Notes: generated by a model from the letters alone, not told the origin. Positions 27,902 through 37,950 are shown, counted from the first letter of the stretch. The stretch: 64,000 bases of DNA from Trebonia sp963774945 (GCA_963774945.1 CAVZHA010000002.1:434001-498000), one strand, 5' to 3'. Translations and numbers: made by a program.

Positions 27902-28483
27902 ATGACCCCGATGGCGCCGACTCGCCCGATCCGCCCACCCGATCCGACCAACATCGCCGCCGCGACCGGCCCGAACACGGCCACCAGCGCGAGCGTTCGC
28001 GTCTGCCGCGTCGTCCGGCTGGCGCAACGGCTGTCCGCCGTGGCGGCCGCCAGGGCCGAGGTCGAGGCGGCGATCGGCGCCTGGTGCGTCCCGGTCGACC
28101 CGGACGTGGCGATCCTGCTCACCAGCGAGCTGGTGACCAACGCGGTCACGCATGCCACCGTGCGCCCGAGCCTGAACGGGAGAGCGGCGCGCCGAGGCGT
28201 CGCGGCCGAGGCCGTGCTCCTCGTGATCGCCGCCGACGAGGCCGGGCTGCGGGTGGATGTCCATGACGGTTCGGGCGATCTCCCTGTGCTTGGCGACTGC
28301 CCGGCCGAAGCGGATGCGGAGACCGGCCGGGGACTGCTGCTGGTGACGTCGCTGTCAGCCGAGTGGGGGTTCTACCGTACCCCCGGGGGAAAGGCCGTGT
28401 ACTTCACTCTGGAAGCTCAGCCCGATGTTCACGAGACCGTAATCGACCACCCGGCCGGGCATGATCCAAGATCGGTCACCTGA
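27902..28483 (+). CDS. RsbW-like ATP-binding protein (HATPase_c_2)
   Basis: 193 residues. The ATPase N-box is LLTSELVTNAVTHATVRP, the G1 box is VHDGSGDLPV and the G2 region is GRGLLLVTSLSAEWGFYRTP. The N-terminal 30 residues are Thr/Pro/Ala-rich. Its closest relative in the window is the next gene (28606), which shares the GxYRTPxGxAVxxTL ending; the two look like a tandem duplication. A GGAAAG site precedes ATG 27902, and the conserved upstream element lies just before it. Members work as anti-sigma factors or in WhiJ/AbaA-type regulatory sets with HTH and DUF397 proteins, both of which occur 10 kb downstream. Confidence 0.82.
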   Translation: MTPMAPTRPIRPPDPTNIAAATGPNTATSASVRVCRVVRLAQRLSAVAAARAEVEAAIGAWCVPVDPDVAILLTSELVTNAVTHATVRPSLNGRAARRGVAAEAVLLVIAADEAGLRVDVHDGSGDLPVLGDCPAEADAETGRGLLLVTSLSAEWGFYRTPGGKAVYFTLEAQPDVHETVIDHPAGHDPRSVT

Positions 28484-28527
28484 CCGATGTTTCGCATTGC
28501 AAATTTCAGCACCATTTGTAGCGCAAC
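28477..28527 (+). promoter_or_regulatory. ATPase-gene upstream element, copy 2
   Basis: A block starting CACCTGACCGATGTTTCGC and containing ATTGCAAATTTCAGCACC, ATTTGTAG and CGCAAC, 78 bp before ATG 28606. It overlaps the end of the preceding gene by seven bases. It aligns with the blocks at 27822 and 39788. Confidence 0.6.
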
Positions 28528-28605
28528 TTCGCGGGCAAGGCCGCAAGCCGCGGACCACCGCAAATCTCGCATCATCGCCAGGCCCAGACCGAGGAACAGG
28601 AACCG

Positions 28606-29502
28606 ATGACCATGATGGCGCAGGCCCCGATGGCCCGTCCGGCGCTCTCGCACCGGGCGGCCGAGCCCGAGCCGGCCGAGCTCCGGCACCGCCGGGTCCG
28701 GCTCTCCACTGGCTCGGCCGCGGCGGCGCACGCCGCCGGTCATGTCCGGGCCGCCATCGCCGAGTGGCGGGTCCCGGTCGACCCGGGCGTGGCCGGCATC
28801 CTCGCCAGCGACCTGATCATCAACGCGGTCACGAACGGCGCGGGCGAGACCCTGATGCTCGCCATCCGCTGCACCGCGACCCAGTTCCGGGTCGAAATTC
28901 ACGACGCGTCGGTGCACGGCGACTCCTGGGAGACCGCCGCCTCCGACGCGGACGCAGACCGTGGCCTGCTGCTCGCCGCCGCCCTGGCGGCCGAGTCGGG
29001 CCACTACCGCACCCCCGCGGGCCGAGCCGTGTTCTACACGCTCTCCCTCGCTCCCCGCGCCGCAGCGGGGCCGGGCCGAGTCCGCAGGGGACCACGAGCG
29101 GGGACGGTGAACCGTGAGCCCCCGAAGGTTCACCGCCCCCGCCGTCGGATCGGGCGGCTGCCGTCAGGCCGACCTGCGCGGCATCGGCTTCCACGGCCGG
29201 GGCATGCGCGGCGCTGCCTGGCAGGGCGCCGACGCGCGCGGCGTCAGGGACCGGGTGGTCCGCTGCCGCCTCACGTTCTGGTCGGGGATAAGGAAGCGAA
29301 CCGGCCCAGGCGAGACGCGGGCCCGACACGTCTGGAGCAAACGCATGAAGGTCGTCGAACACGCAGGCAGGCCGGGGCTGACCGAGCATCGGCCGCCGCG
29401 GCGGAGCGCCACTACGTGGGGGTCGCCTCGCAGCACCACGTGCGGGTTGCGTCGGAGCACCACGTGGGGGTCGCATCGGACCACCACCTGGGGGTCGCTT
29501 AG
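28606..29502 (+). CDS. RsbW-like ATP-binding protein with repeat-encoded tail
   Basis: The first 150 residues form an HATPase_c_2 domain: VPVDPGVAGILASDLIINAV (N-box, with SDLIINAV where the sister gene has SELVTNAV), VEIHDASVHGDSWET, RGLLLAAALAAESGHYRTPA. After about 29060 the open frame continues 150 codons into Arg/Pro-rich sequence, through a hairpin at 29105, and ends inside the 24-bp tandem repeats as HHVGVASE-like octapeptides. That tail has no sign of a fold. The real protein may end near 29110 if one base is miscalled; TGA codons in the other two frames lie there (29108-29110, 29115-29117). The domain is certain; the tail is doubtful. Confidence 0.7.
   Translation: MTMMAQAPMARPALSHRAAEPEPAELRHRRVRLSTGSAAAAHAAGHVRAAIAEWRVPVDPGVAGILASDLIINAVTNGAGETLMLAIRCTATQFRVEIHDASVHGDSWETAASDADADRGLLLAAALAAESGHYRTPAGRAVFYTLSLAPRAAAGPGRVRRGPRAGTVNREPPKVHRPRRRIGRLPSGRPARHRLPRPGHARRCLAGRRRARRQGPGGPLPPHVLVGDKEANRPRRDAGPTRLEQTHEGRRTRRQAGADRASAAAAERHYVGVASQHHVRVASEHHVGVASDHHLGVA
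29105..29135. repeat. GGTGARCC hairpin, copy A
   Basis: CGGTGAACC (29105-29113) pairs perfectly with GGTTCACCG (29127-29135) around a 13-nt loop containing GAGCCCCCG. A second copy with the same loop core is at 40041-40079. It may be the terminator of the preceding ATPase gene. Confidence 0.6.
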
Positions 29503-29671
29503 CAGCACCACGTGGGGCTCGCATCGAGCCACTACCGGGGGATCGCTTAGCAGCACCACGTGGGGCTCGCATCGAGCCACCACCTGGGGGTCATACCGGA
29601 GCACTACCTGGGGGCCGCGCGGCAGCACCACCTGGGGCGTGCGCCCATCACAACGTGGGGGTGGTCGCGCG
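29409..29671. repeat. 24-bp minisatellite, about eleven units
   Basis: Units start every 24 bp from 29409 (one unit near the end is 23 bp), with the core CACCACGTGGGGGTCGC and a more variable end. The unit is eight codons, so frames stay open on both strands and would give octapeptides such as TTWGSHRS or HHVGVASE. The core contains the palindrome CCACGTGG in several units. Longer, related repeats with GTGGGGGTGGTCG continue at 29654, 29704 and 29846. Confidence 0.85.
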
Positions 29672-30434
29672 TGAGCCGCACTCGCGCCCCATCCCCGCAA
29701 CCCCGTGGGGGTGGTCGCCCGTGAGCCGCACTCGCGCTGCCATCCCCGCCGCCCCGCCCCTCCCGGGGTCGCTTCCCCGGGCCAACCGGGCACCGCGACC
29801 TGATGGCGCGCGGTGCCCGGGCCGCCGGTCGGCTGGCGGGGCCAGACGTGGGGGTGGTGCGTCGTGCGCCGCACACGGCGCACCGCCCCTGCGATCCTGC
29901 CGAGCCCGCGGCCCCCAGGCCGCACCGCCCCGCTTAACCGGGGCCACAGAACGTGGGTGCGCTGCGCCCGTCGTCGTCTCAGCTTTCCCTGCGCGGGCCA
30001 GTCCCGTAGCCGGGGTTCCGGGGATCCGCCCCCCGGTCCGCGAGGACGCCGCCGGCGCAGCGCTCCCACCTAATGCGTCCGCGCTCCATGGGCCGCTGCG
30101 CGGGCGCTACCTACGGGCGGCGCGTCGGACCCTCACCCGGCGCGCCGCCCTCGTATGTCCCTGGCCCTGCCGTCTACCGGGTCACGCGGCCGGACCCTCG
30201 AACCACATTGTCCTCACCGTCACCACGCGCAATCGACCGGACGGTTTTTCCCGTTAGCGTGGGCACTTCGGGTCGCGGGGTGCCCTCAACCGCACACGAT
30301 CACGCCTGCGGACGGAAAACGCGGCCCCCAATAGAACACTATGACGGCTGACGCCCACGCGGGGTCGCTGACATCTTCCACGACTGCCTTAGAACGCGCA
30401 GCAGCCACCACTGGAACACCGCCCGCGACGCTTA
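29672..30434. other. Gene-free region with longer degenerate repeats
   Basis: Open frames here have no recognisable domain and no plausible starts. The segments near 29654 and 29704 repeat one another over about 45 bp (GTGGGGGTGGTCG, then GTGAGCCGCACTCGCG), and a weaker third version is near 29846. The rest is GC-rich sequence in which I see nothing. Confidence 0.5.
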
Positions 30435-30448
30435 GCGGGCGCCCGCGC

Positions 30449-33313
30449 TTACGCGCCGCGGGCGCGCAGGGCCGACTCGCGGGCGATCTCGGTCCTGGTG
30501 GCGACGTCGAGCTTCTTCAGTATGTGCGAGACGTGGGTGGTGACCGTGCGGCGGGAGAGCACCAGCCGGGCGGCGATCTCCGGGTTCGAGAGTCCGTCCA
30601 CCACCAGCGCCGCGACCTTGAGCTCGGTGTCGGTCAGCGACTCCCAGCCGCTGGTCGCCCGCCGGTGCTTGCTGTGCGGCCCGCGCCTGATGCCGTGCAC
30701 CCGGAACTCGGCGTTGACCCGGTTCAGGTCGGCCTCGGCCCCGAGGAACTCGTACACCGAGACGGCCTGCTCGAAGGCCAGCCGCGCGGGGGTGCGCTCG
30801 TCGAGCTCGACCAGGCACTCGGCCGCCGCCTCGAGGGCCTTGGCCCGGGGCAGCGGCCGCCCGGCGTCCGCGAGCCGCTGCGCGGCCTCGAGCAGCACGG
30901 CGGCGTCCCGGTCGATCAGGCCGCGGCAGTAGAGCGCGCTGGCCTGCCGGTGCGGAACCTGCGATCCCTCGGCCAGGGCGGCGGCCTGGCCGGCCAGCGT
31001 CTGCGCGGTCCATCTTGTCCCCGATCTTGAGCGCCAGCCGGACCGCGTCCATCAGCAGGTCCTCGGTCTCTCCGATGTCGTCGGGGTTGCCGTCGAACGC
31101 GGCCGTGAGGATGGCGAGCGCCTCGGGCAGGTCTCCGGCCTGCTCGCGGTCGAGCGACCGGGCCAGGATCAGCGGCGGGCATCAGACCGCTGCCCGAACG
31201 CGATCCGCGTGCGGCTCGGTGGCGGACAGGTAGCTGCGCGCGGCCAGCGCCGGCTCGTTCCGGTGGAAGCTGATCACGGCCAGGATGCCGAGCTCCCCGC
31301 AGGCCGCCCCGGGTTCCTTCAGGTCCGTCGGCACGGTCTCGATCTCGGCCAGCGCGTCATCCCAGCGCCCGGTCTCGAAGAACAGCTGGCCGAGGACGCC
31401 GTGCGCCTGCGCCAGCCGGATAGCGGTGCCGATCTGGTCCGCCAGCTGTCGGGCCCGTTCCGCCGTGGCCAGCGCCTCGTCGTACCGATTGAGGTTGCAG
31501 AGGGTGACGGCCTTGTTGACCAGCAGCAGCAGCCCGAGGTCGGTGAGCGCGGGGTCGGTCTCGGTCACGGCGAGAGCCTGATCGTAGAGCGGAAGCGCGT
31601 CGGCGAGCTCGCCCCGGCACCGTGGTCATGATCGCGAGCACGTGCAGCGCCCAGCCGGTCGCCCAGCCGTCGTCGGATCTCCTCGACCAGGGTGAGCGCG
31701 TCGTCCGCCTTCCGGCCGGCCGCGTCAAGCGTCGCCGAGGTACAGGTAGGTGCGCGCGCCGAGCACGAGCAGCCGGGCGCGGTGCTTGGCCGAGAGCCTG
31801 GGCGCGCCAAGCGCCCGGTCGATCGCGGCGAAGGTCTCATCGGCCGAACCCGACCTCATCCGGCACTGCGTCAGCGTCCAGTGCAGGTCGACGATCAGGT
31901 CGGGGTCGGTGGCGTGGCCGAGCGCCCGCTCCGCCACCCGCTCGGCCGCCGCCCGGTCGCCGGTGCGGTAGAGCGCGTCGGCCAGCCGGCCAGCCAGCCA
32001 GCCGTGCCTGGCCGGACCCGGCCGGGATGCTGTCGACCGTCCGGGCGAGCAGCTCCGCCGCCACCCCCGGTGCCTGGCCGACGAGGGAGTCGGCCGAGGT
32101 GGCGAGCCAGTCCATCATCCAGCCCGGTCCGTCGTCGGCGGGGCCGCGCAGCAGCTGACGGGCGACGCGCTCGGGCGGCGCGCCCGCCGCGGCGAGGGCG
32201 TGCCCGGCGTCGCGGTGCCAGGCGGCGCGGACCGAGGCGGCATTTCGGCGTACAGCGCCTCCCTGATCAGCGGGTGACGGAAGGCCAGGCCGTTGACCGG
32301 AATCGGTCAGCACGCCGGTCGAGCGGGCCTCGTCGAGCGCGGGGACCAGGTCGGCGACGGTCCGGCCGAGCACGGCGGTCAGGTCGGTGATCGCGAACTC
32401 CACGCCGAGCAGCGCCGCGGCGCGGAGCACCTCCCTGGTCGACGCGGACACGAACCCGAGCCGGTCGGCGATGACGCCCGGCAGCGAGTCGGGCACGGTG
32501 TCGGCCGCGAGCTGGGCGCGCCGGCCGCGGTCGACGGCGATGCCGTCGAGCCCGGGCGAGCGCGGCGAGCAGCTCGGTCAGGTAGAGCGGGTTGCCCGCC
32601 GCGCCGGCCGCCAGCTTCAGCAGCCCGGTGTCCGGCCTGCCGCCGGCCAGCGCGCCGACGAGCTCGGCCACGGCCGGCTGGGAGAGCGAGGCGAGCTGGA
32701 ACGCGGTGCGCGTCGTCGACCGCGCGGCGCAGCACGAGCAGGTCCTCCCGCTGCGGGACCGGGCGGGTGAGGCCGATCAGCAGCAGCGGCACCTGGCCGC
32801 GCGGTCCTCGCGAGCCGGACCCACAGCCTGACGCTGGCCGGGTCGGCCCAGTGCAGGTCGTCGATCACCAGGGCCACCGGCCGGGCGGCGGTCTCGTCGA
32901 TGGTCAGCGCGATGAGCTGCTCGGCCAGCAGCGCGGGAACGTCGGCGCCGCGGTCGGTGGCGACCTCGCCGCGCAGAAACCCGGCGATCGCGGTTCGCCT
33001 GGCGTTCGCCGACGGCGTCCGCACCCGGAGCGCGTCGAGGAACGGGTGCAGCGGCAGCTCCTGGCCGAGCTCGTCCCCGGCCCCCCAGAAGACCTGGCAG
33101 CCCCACTGCGACCCGTGATGCGCGCCCGCGCTTGACCCGCGGGCAGTGGACGCGAGCGCGGTGCGGACGAGCGCGGTCTTGCCGATGCCCGGGCTCGCCC
33201 TCGATGAGCACGACGTTGCCGCTGCCCCGGGCGAGATCTCTCAACAGCCCGTCCAGCAGCGCAAGCTCGTCTGCGCGTCCAGCCAGCACGCCGGCCGCGG
33301 TTACCGGATGCAC
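30449..33313 (-). CDS. Large ATP-binding LuxR-family regulator (LAL type), copy 1, frameshifted
   Basis: About 955 residues once frames are joined. The N-terminus PVTAAGVLAGRADELALLDG leads to a Walker A NVVLIEGEPG and Walker B VALVIDDLHWAD, then winged-helix and TPR-like helical repeats (LGLLLLVNKAVTLCNLNRYD, FFETGRWDDALAEIE). It ends in a GerE HTH: LTDTELKVAALVVDGLSNPE, IAARLVLSRRTVTTHVSHIL. LAL regulators are activators that bind a ligand and ATP before driving transcription. Eight or more indels break the frame. It is a tandem duplicate of the next gene, with the same N-terminus (here GTG 33313) and the same -10 box seven bases upstream (33321-33326), but a 16-bp insertion widens the spacing to the TTGTTC box. 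A palindrome GCGGGCGCCCGC lies past the stop. Confidence 0.8.
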
Positions 33314-33454
33314 GAGATAAAGCGTACTGGCCGCTAATGGCACTAGCTGGTCATTTGCGGAACAAAGGGAACTTTCGACACTATTACCCACCGAATAACG
33401 CGTTTTGCATTATTGGTGATCAACTTCAGCCAGGGATCCGCAGCGGGCGGCCAC

Positions 33455-33490
33455 CCGGGAACGGGACCACAACCGGGAACGGGACCACAA
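33455..33490. repeat. 18-bp tandem duplication
   Basis: CCGGGAACGGGACCACAA occurs twice with no gap (33455-33472, 33473-33490), between the two LuxR genes and directly beside the terminator hairpin. Confidence 0.7.
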
Positions 33491-33491
33491 C

Positions 33492-33530
33492 GTCCCCGCC
33501 ACCCGCGGGGGTGGCACGAGCGGCGGGGAC
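33492..33530 (-). terminator. Terminator-like hairpin after LuxR copy 2
   Basis: GTCCCCGCC (33492-33500) pairs with GGCGGGGAC (33522-33530); inside it CCACCC pairs with GGGTGG. It lies 12 bp beyond the stop codon of the upstream LuxR gene. Confidence 0.55.
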
Positions 33531-33541
33531 TCCTCGTGGGC

Positions 33542-36500
33542 CTACTGAGAGGCGTGGACCCGCAGCGCCGATTCGCGGGCGATGTCGGTCCTGGTGGCGA
33601 CTTCGAGCTTCTTCAGGATGTGCGAGACATGGGTGGCGACGGTGCGGCGCGACAGCATCAGCCGCGCGGCGATATCCGGGTTGGAGAGCCCCTCCTCGAC
33701 GAACGCCGCGACCTTGAGCTCGGCGTCGGTCAGCGACTCCCAGCCGCTCTGCGCCCGCCGGTGCTTGCTGTGCGGCCCGCGCCTGATCCCGTAGCCGCGG
33801 AACTCGGCCTGCACCCGGTTCAGGTCGGCCTCGGCCCCGAGGAACTCGTACATCTCCATCGCCTGCTCGAACGCAGCCGCGCGCCGATCCGGTCCTCGAC
33901 CTCGACCAGGCACTCGGCCGCCGCCTCGAGCGCCTTGGCCCGGGGGAGCGGCCGGCTCGCGTCGGCGTATCGCTGTGCGGCCTCGAGCAGGGTTGCGGCG
34001 TCCCGGTCGACGCATGCCGCGGCAGTACAGGGCGTTGGCCTGCCGATGCGGTATCTGCGACCCCTCGGCCAGTGCGGCTGGCCTGCCCGGTCAGCGTCTC
34101 CGCGATCGCCTTGTCCCCGGTCGTGAGCGCCAGCCGTACCGCGTCCCCGAGCAGGTCCTCGATCTCGCCGAGGTCGTCCGGGCTGCCGTCGAACGCGGCC
34201 GTGAGCACGGCGAGCGCACCGGTGAGGTCGCCGTCCTGCTCGCGGTCGAGCGACCTGGCGAGGATCAGCGGCGGGATCGACCGCTGGCCCGAGCCGCCGC
34301 GCGTGCGGTTCGGTCGCCGCCGAGCTGGGCGCGCGCCGTCGTTGGCTCGTTCCGGTGGAAGCTGATCAGCGCGGTGATGCCAAGGTCATCGCACGCCGCC
34401 CCAGGCTCCTTCAGGTCCGTCGGCACGGCGGAGAGCTCGTACAAGCGCGTCATCCCAGCGCCCGATCTCGAAGTACAGCTGACCGAGCATGCCGTGCGCC
34501 TGGGCCAGCCGGATCGCCGTGCCGACCTGGTCGGCGAGTTGCCGGGCCCGCTCCGCTGTGGTGAGCGCCTCGTCGTGCCGGTCGAGGTTGAAGAGCGTTG
34601 CGGCCTTGTTGATCTGGAGCAGCAGCCCGAGGTCGGTCAGCGCCAGGGTCGGTCTCGGTCACGGCGAGACCCCGCTCGTACAGCGGGCAGCGCGTCGGCC
34701 AAGTCGCCGCGCATCAGCGGCCCCGAGCGCCAGCACGTGCAGCGCCCAGCCGGTCGCCCAGGCGTCACCGACCTCCGCGGCCGAGGCGAGCGCGCCCTCG
34801 GCCTCCCGGTCGGCTGCCTCCAGATCGCCCAGGAATTGGTAGGTGCGCGCGGCGAGCACGAGCAGCCGGGCGCGGTGCTTGGCCGAGAGCCCGGGGGAGG
34901 ACGAGCGCCCGGTCGAGCGTTGTGAGGGACTCTGCACCCGAGCCCGCCAGCATCCGGCACTGGGCGAGCGTCCAGTGCAGGTCCACGATCAAGTCCGGAT
35001 CGGCGGCGTAGGTCAGCGCTCTCTCCGCCACCTGCACGGCCGCTGTCCGGTCGCCGGTGCGGTAGAGCGCGTCGGCGAGTCGGCCGGCCAGCCAGCCATG
35101 TTTGGCGGACCCGACCGGAATGCTGCCAACGGCTTGGGTGAGCAGCTCCGCCGCCACCGCGGGCGCCTGGCCGACCAGGGAGTCGGCCGAGGCGGTCAGC
35201 CAGTCCATCATCCAGTCGTCCACCGGACCGGCCGACCAGGTCGAGTCCGGGCCGACCGGCGGACGCTCGATCTCGATGGCCATGCCCGCGCCGGCTGCAC
35301 GGGCCTGGGCGGTTCCGGCGCGTGACCGGTCAATCTCGTCGGACAGGCCGTGGGGGGCCTCGCCGGCCTCGTGAGGATCGAGGGCGTCGTGCGCATCGGC
35401 CGGGACATCGGACATTCGGGGAGCGGCGAGACCTCGCCGTCGGGACCGTCGCGGCCGTCGCTTGGCCCGTCGGCGTCCGGACGGACTGGGCCGCCCAGCG
35501 CGCGGAGCAGCTGCCTGGCGACCCGGTCCGGCGCCGCGCCGGCCGAGGCGAGGGCGTGCCCGGCGTCTCGGTGCCAGGCGGCGCGCACCGAGGCGGGCAT
35601 CTCCGCGTAGAGCGCCTCCCTGATGAGAGGGTGGCGGAAGGCGAGGCCGCTGCCGGAATCGGTCAGCACCCCGGTCGCCCGGGCCTCGTCGAGCGCGGGG
35701 ACCAGGGCGGCGACGGTCCTGCCGAGCACGGCGGTCAGATCGGTGATCGCGAACTCGACACCGAGCAGCGCGGCGGCGCGGAGCACCTCCCTGGTCGATG
35801 CGGAGACGAACCCGAGCCGGTCCGCGATGGCGCCGGGCAGCGAGTCGGGCACGGTGCCCTTCGCGAGCTGTGCGGTGCCCGTAGGCGTGACCGCGATGCC
35901 GCCCGACCGGGCGAGGGCGGCCAGCATCTCGGTGAGGTAGAGCGGGTTGCCCGCCGCGCCCGACCGCGAGCCGGAGCAGCCCGGTGTCCGGTCTGCCGCC
36001 GGCCAGCGTGCCGACGAGCTCGGCCACGGCCGGCTGGGAGAGCGAGCCGAGCTGGACGCGATGTTCGTCGTCGACCGCACGACGCAGCGCGAGCAGGTCG
36101 TCCCGCTGCGGTACCGGACGGGTCACGCCGATGAGCAGCAGCGGCACCTGGTGCGCGGTCCTGGCGAGCCGTCCCCAGAGCTTGACGGTGGCCGGGTCCG
36201 CCCAGTGCAGGTCGTCGATCACCAGCACGACCGGCCGCGTGGCGGTCTCGTCGATGGTGAGCGCGATGAGCTGCTCGGCCAGCAGCGCGGGCACGTCGGC
36301 GCCACGGTCGGTGGCGACCTCACCGCGGAGCAGCCCGGCGATCGTGGTTCGCCTGGCATTCACCGACGCGCGCCCGCACCTCGAGCGCGTCGAGGAACGG
36401 CAGGAGCGGCAGCTCCTGGCCGAGTTCGTCCCCGGCTCCCCAGAAGACCTGACGGCTTCCCGATGACCCGAGTGCGCACCCCATGCGACGCGTGGAACCC

Positions 36501-36674
36501 AAGAGCGGCGGCCGAGAGCGCGGCGCGGACGAGGGCGGTCTTGCCGATGCCCGGCTCGCCCTCGATGAGCACGGCGTTGCCACTGCCCTGGGCGAGTTCT
36601 CTCAATAGCCCATCGAGCAGCGCAAGCTCGTCATCACGCCCGGCCAGCACGCCGGCCGGGGTTACCGGATGCAT
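33542..36674 (-). CDS. Large ATP-binding LuxR-family regulator (LAL type), copy 2, frameshifted
   Basis: About 1040 residues once frames are joined. From ATG 36674 it reads HPVTPAGVLAGRDDELALLD, Walker A LIEGEPGIGKTALVRAAL, Walker B VVLVIDDLHWADPATVKLWG, then LPGAIADRLGFVSASTREVL and TPR-like helices. It ends with LTDAELKVAAFVEEGLSNPD, IAARLMLSRRTVATHVSHIL of the GerE HTH. It is clearly a duplicate of the gene at 30449. It differs by about 260 extra bases at 35214-35499, between the ATPase-linked domain and the TPR part, coding a Pro/Arg- or Asp/Gly-rich linker. Several indels break the frame. Promoter boxes fit a leaderless mRNA. Confidence 0.8.
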
Positions 36675-36681
36675 GTTACGA

Positions 36682-36710
36682 AGCGTACTAGCTGCGCATC
36701 TGCCGAACAA
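36682..36710 (-). promoter_or_regulatory. Promoter of LuxR copy 2
   Basis: On the minus strand TTGTTC (36705-36710) and TACGCT (36682-36687) are 17 bp apart, and the ATG begins seven bases after the -10 box. The copy 1 promoter has the same two boxes but 33 bp apart. Confidence 0.5.
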
Positions 36711-37050
36711 GCGGAACGTTTTAGGACATTAATTCGGCTGAACTTCGAACTTTACGCCGATCGTCGTTCTGTAATTGTCTCTGTAATGTGCAATGAAAAT
36801 TGCATTGCAACGTCCACGGCACCTCATCATGACAATTCATGTGCATCTATATAGTAATATTATGCTTGAAATCTACAGAGCAAAGAGTGAAGCGCGCTTG
36901 GCCTCTTTGAATTCGATTGCTCTATATGTCTACTATAGGCCATGTAATCAGCCGCAGACTGGTGAATGAAAAACACGGACAAAGAAGTCGTGTGTGGGCC
37001 GCCGGATCCAGGTCCTAGGCACGTGGCCTTGGTAAACGCATGGAGGAATC
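36711..37050. other. AT-rich intergenic region with candidate promoter
   Basis: Base composition is clearly more AT-rich than the genes around it and no gene is seen. TTGAAT (36907-36912) and TACTAT (36931-36936), 18 bp apart, could be the promoter of the small peptide gene at 37051. The following TGTAATCAGCC recurs before the sister gene (near 37634). Confidence 0.4.
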
Positions 37051-37208
37051 ATGCGCATTCGGCGCAACATCATCGCTCCCCTCGTCCTCACGATCGGCGC
37101 CGTCGGGTCTCTCGTGGCCGTCCCCGCAGTAACCGCTCTGACCGCCGTGGCCCCAGCTACTGCGACGGCGTCGGCGTACGCCCGGACTGTCTATCTACTA
37201 CGGGTGAA
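37051..37208 (+). CDS. Small secreted peptide, copy 1, probable frameshift
   Basis: A signal-peptide-like start MRIRRNIIAPLVLTIGAVGS, then Ala/Thr-rich sequence. It shares start region, GGAGG ribosome site and leader with the gene at 37742. In the frame as given it runs on to 37581 without homology. A one-base shift near 37185 would end it at LSIYYG and a stop at 37206-37208, matching the short aromatic tail of the sister (HYHT). Predicted product is about 50 residues, exported. Function unknown. The terminator seen after the sister gene is present here only in decayed form (37223-37266). Confidence 0.5.
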
Positions 37209-37741
37209 GATAATCAGGCCCGGCCAGCCGCCCGCCGTCGATTGCCCGAATCGGCTGCGGGCTGCTGGCTTTCGCCAAGAAGCGGCGGAGAATTCGCGCG
37301 GAAGACCGGGAGAATTTTCTTTAATGAGCATTCACCGCTGCCTCCGCAGCGGGGCACCTCGCGGTCGTTTCCGTCACCGCAGGACCGTCAGCCAAGCGCT
37401 GCACGTGAATCGCGATATCGATCAGCTCGCTGTCAATAAGGGCCGATTAAACCAGCCGACCTGTCTGGGATCGGCAGCCACTCTGTCATCGGTGAGCGAG
37501 CCCTGTCACATGCGCATCCGGTCCGCTGCTCGCGGCGGCGGCAGCCTGCCGAGGCGGTCGACGCAAAATAACTTAAAGTAATATATTGACTACCCCTTGC
37601 GTCCATACTGTCAGTTAACGTACGCTACGATTTGTAATCAGCCCAACGCTGGCGATGATCGACGCGACAGACGTGCCGCGCCGTGCGGGCCGCCTTAGCC
37701 GGGTGGCGGGCTGCTGGCCTCGGTTTACGCATGGAGGAATC
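37209..37741. other. Gene-free region between the two peptide genes
   Basis: It starts with the decayed terminator of copy 1 and ends with the leader of copy 2 (TACGAT, TGTAATCAGCC and GGAGG). No convincing gene is visible between. Confidence 0.45.
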
Positions 37742-37894
37742 ATGCGCATTCGTCGTACCATCATCGCCCCCGTCATCCTCACGATCAGCGCCATCGGGTC
37801 ACTCGTGGCCGCCCCCGCGGTGGCCGCCATGACCTCGGCCCCCGCCGCTACCTCGGTGGCGTCCACCGACAGTGCATTCCACTACCACACGTGA
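37742..37894 (+). CDS. Small secreted peptide, copy 2
   Basis: 50 residues: a basic start MRIRRTIIAP, a hydrophobic stretch VILTISAIGSLVAAPAVAAM, then APAATSVASTDSAFHYHT and a stop. This is a classic short Sec signal with only about 20 residues after it. GGAGG lies seven bases before the ATG and an 18-bp perfect terminator follows, so it is a genuine single-gene unit. Similar short Ala-rich secreted peptides with an aromatic C-terminus occur in other actinomycetes; their job is unknown. It is a duplicate of 37051. Confidence 0.65.
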   Translation: MRIRRTIIAPVILTISAIGSLVAAPAVAAMTSAPAATSVASTDSAFHYHT

Positions 37895-37910
37895 TCTAGC
37901 GCGCCCGGTC

Positions 37911-37950
37911 AGCGGCCCGCCGTCGATTACTCAATCGACGGCGGGCCGCT
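37911..37950 (+). terminator. Perfect 18-bp hairpin terminator
   Basis: AGCGGCCCGCCGTCGATT (37911-37928) pairs without mismatch to 37933-37950 around the loop ACTC. It lies 17 bp past the peptide stop codon. The homologous spot behind copy 1 keeps only parts of it. Confidence 0.8.

Noticed and set aside
29409..29671. CRISPR array
   Set aside because: Units are contiguous 24-bp repeats without unique spacers, and no cas gene is present.
29114..29674. A 186-residue plus-strand protein with STTWGSHR octapeptides
   Set aside because: The frame is open only because the 24-bp repeat lacks stops; there is no ribosome site, and the part before the repeats has no detectable fold.
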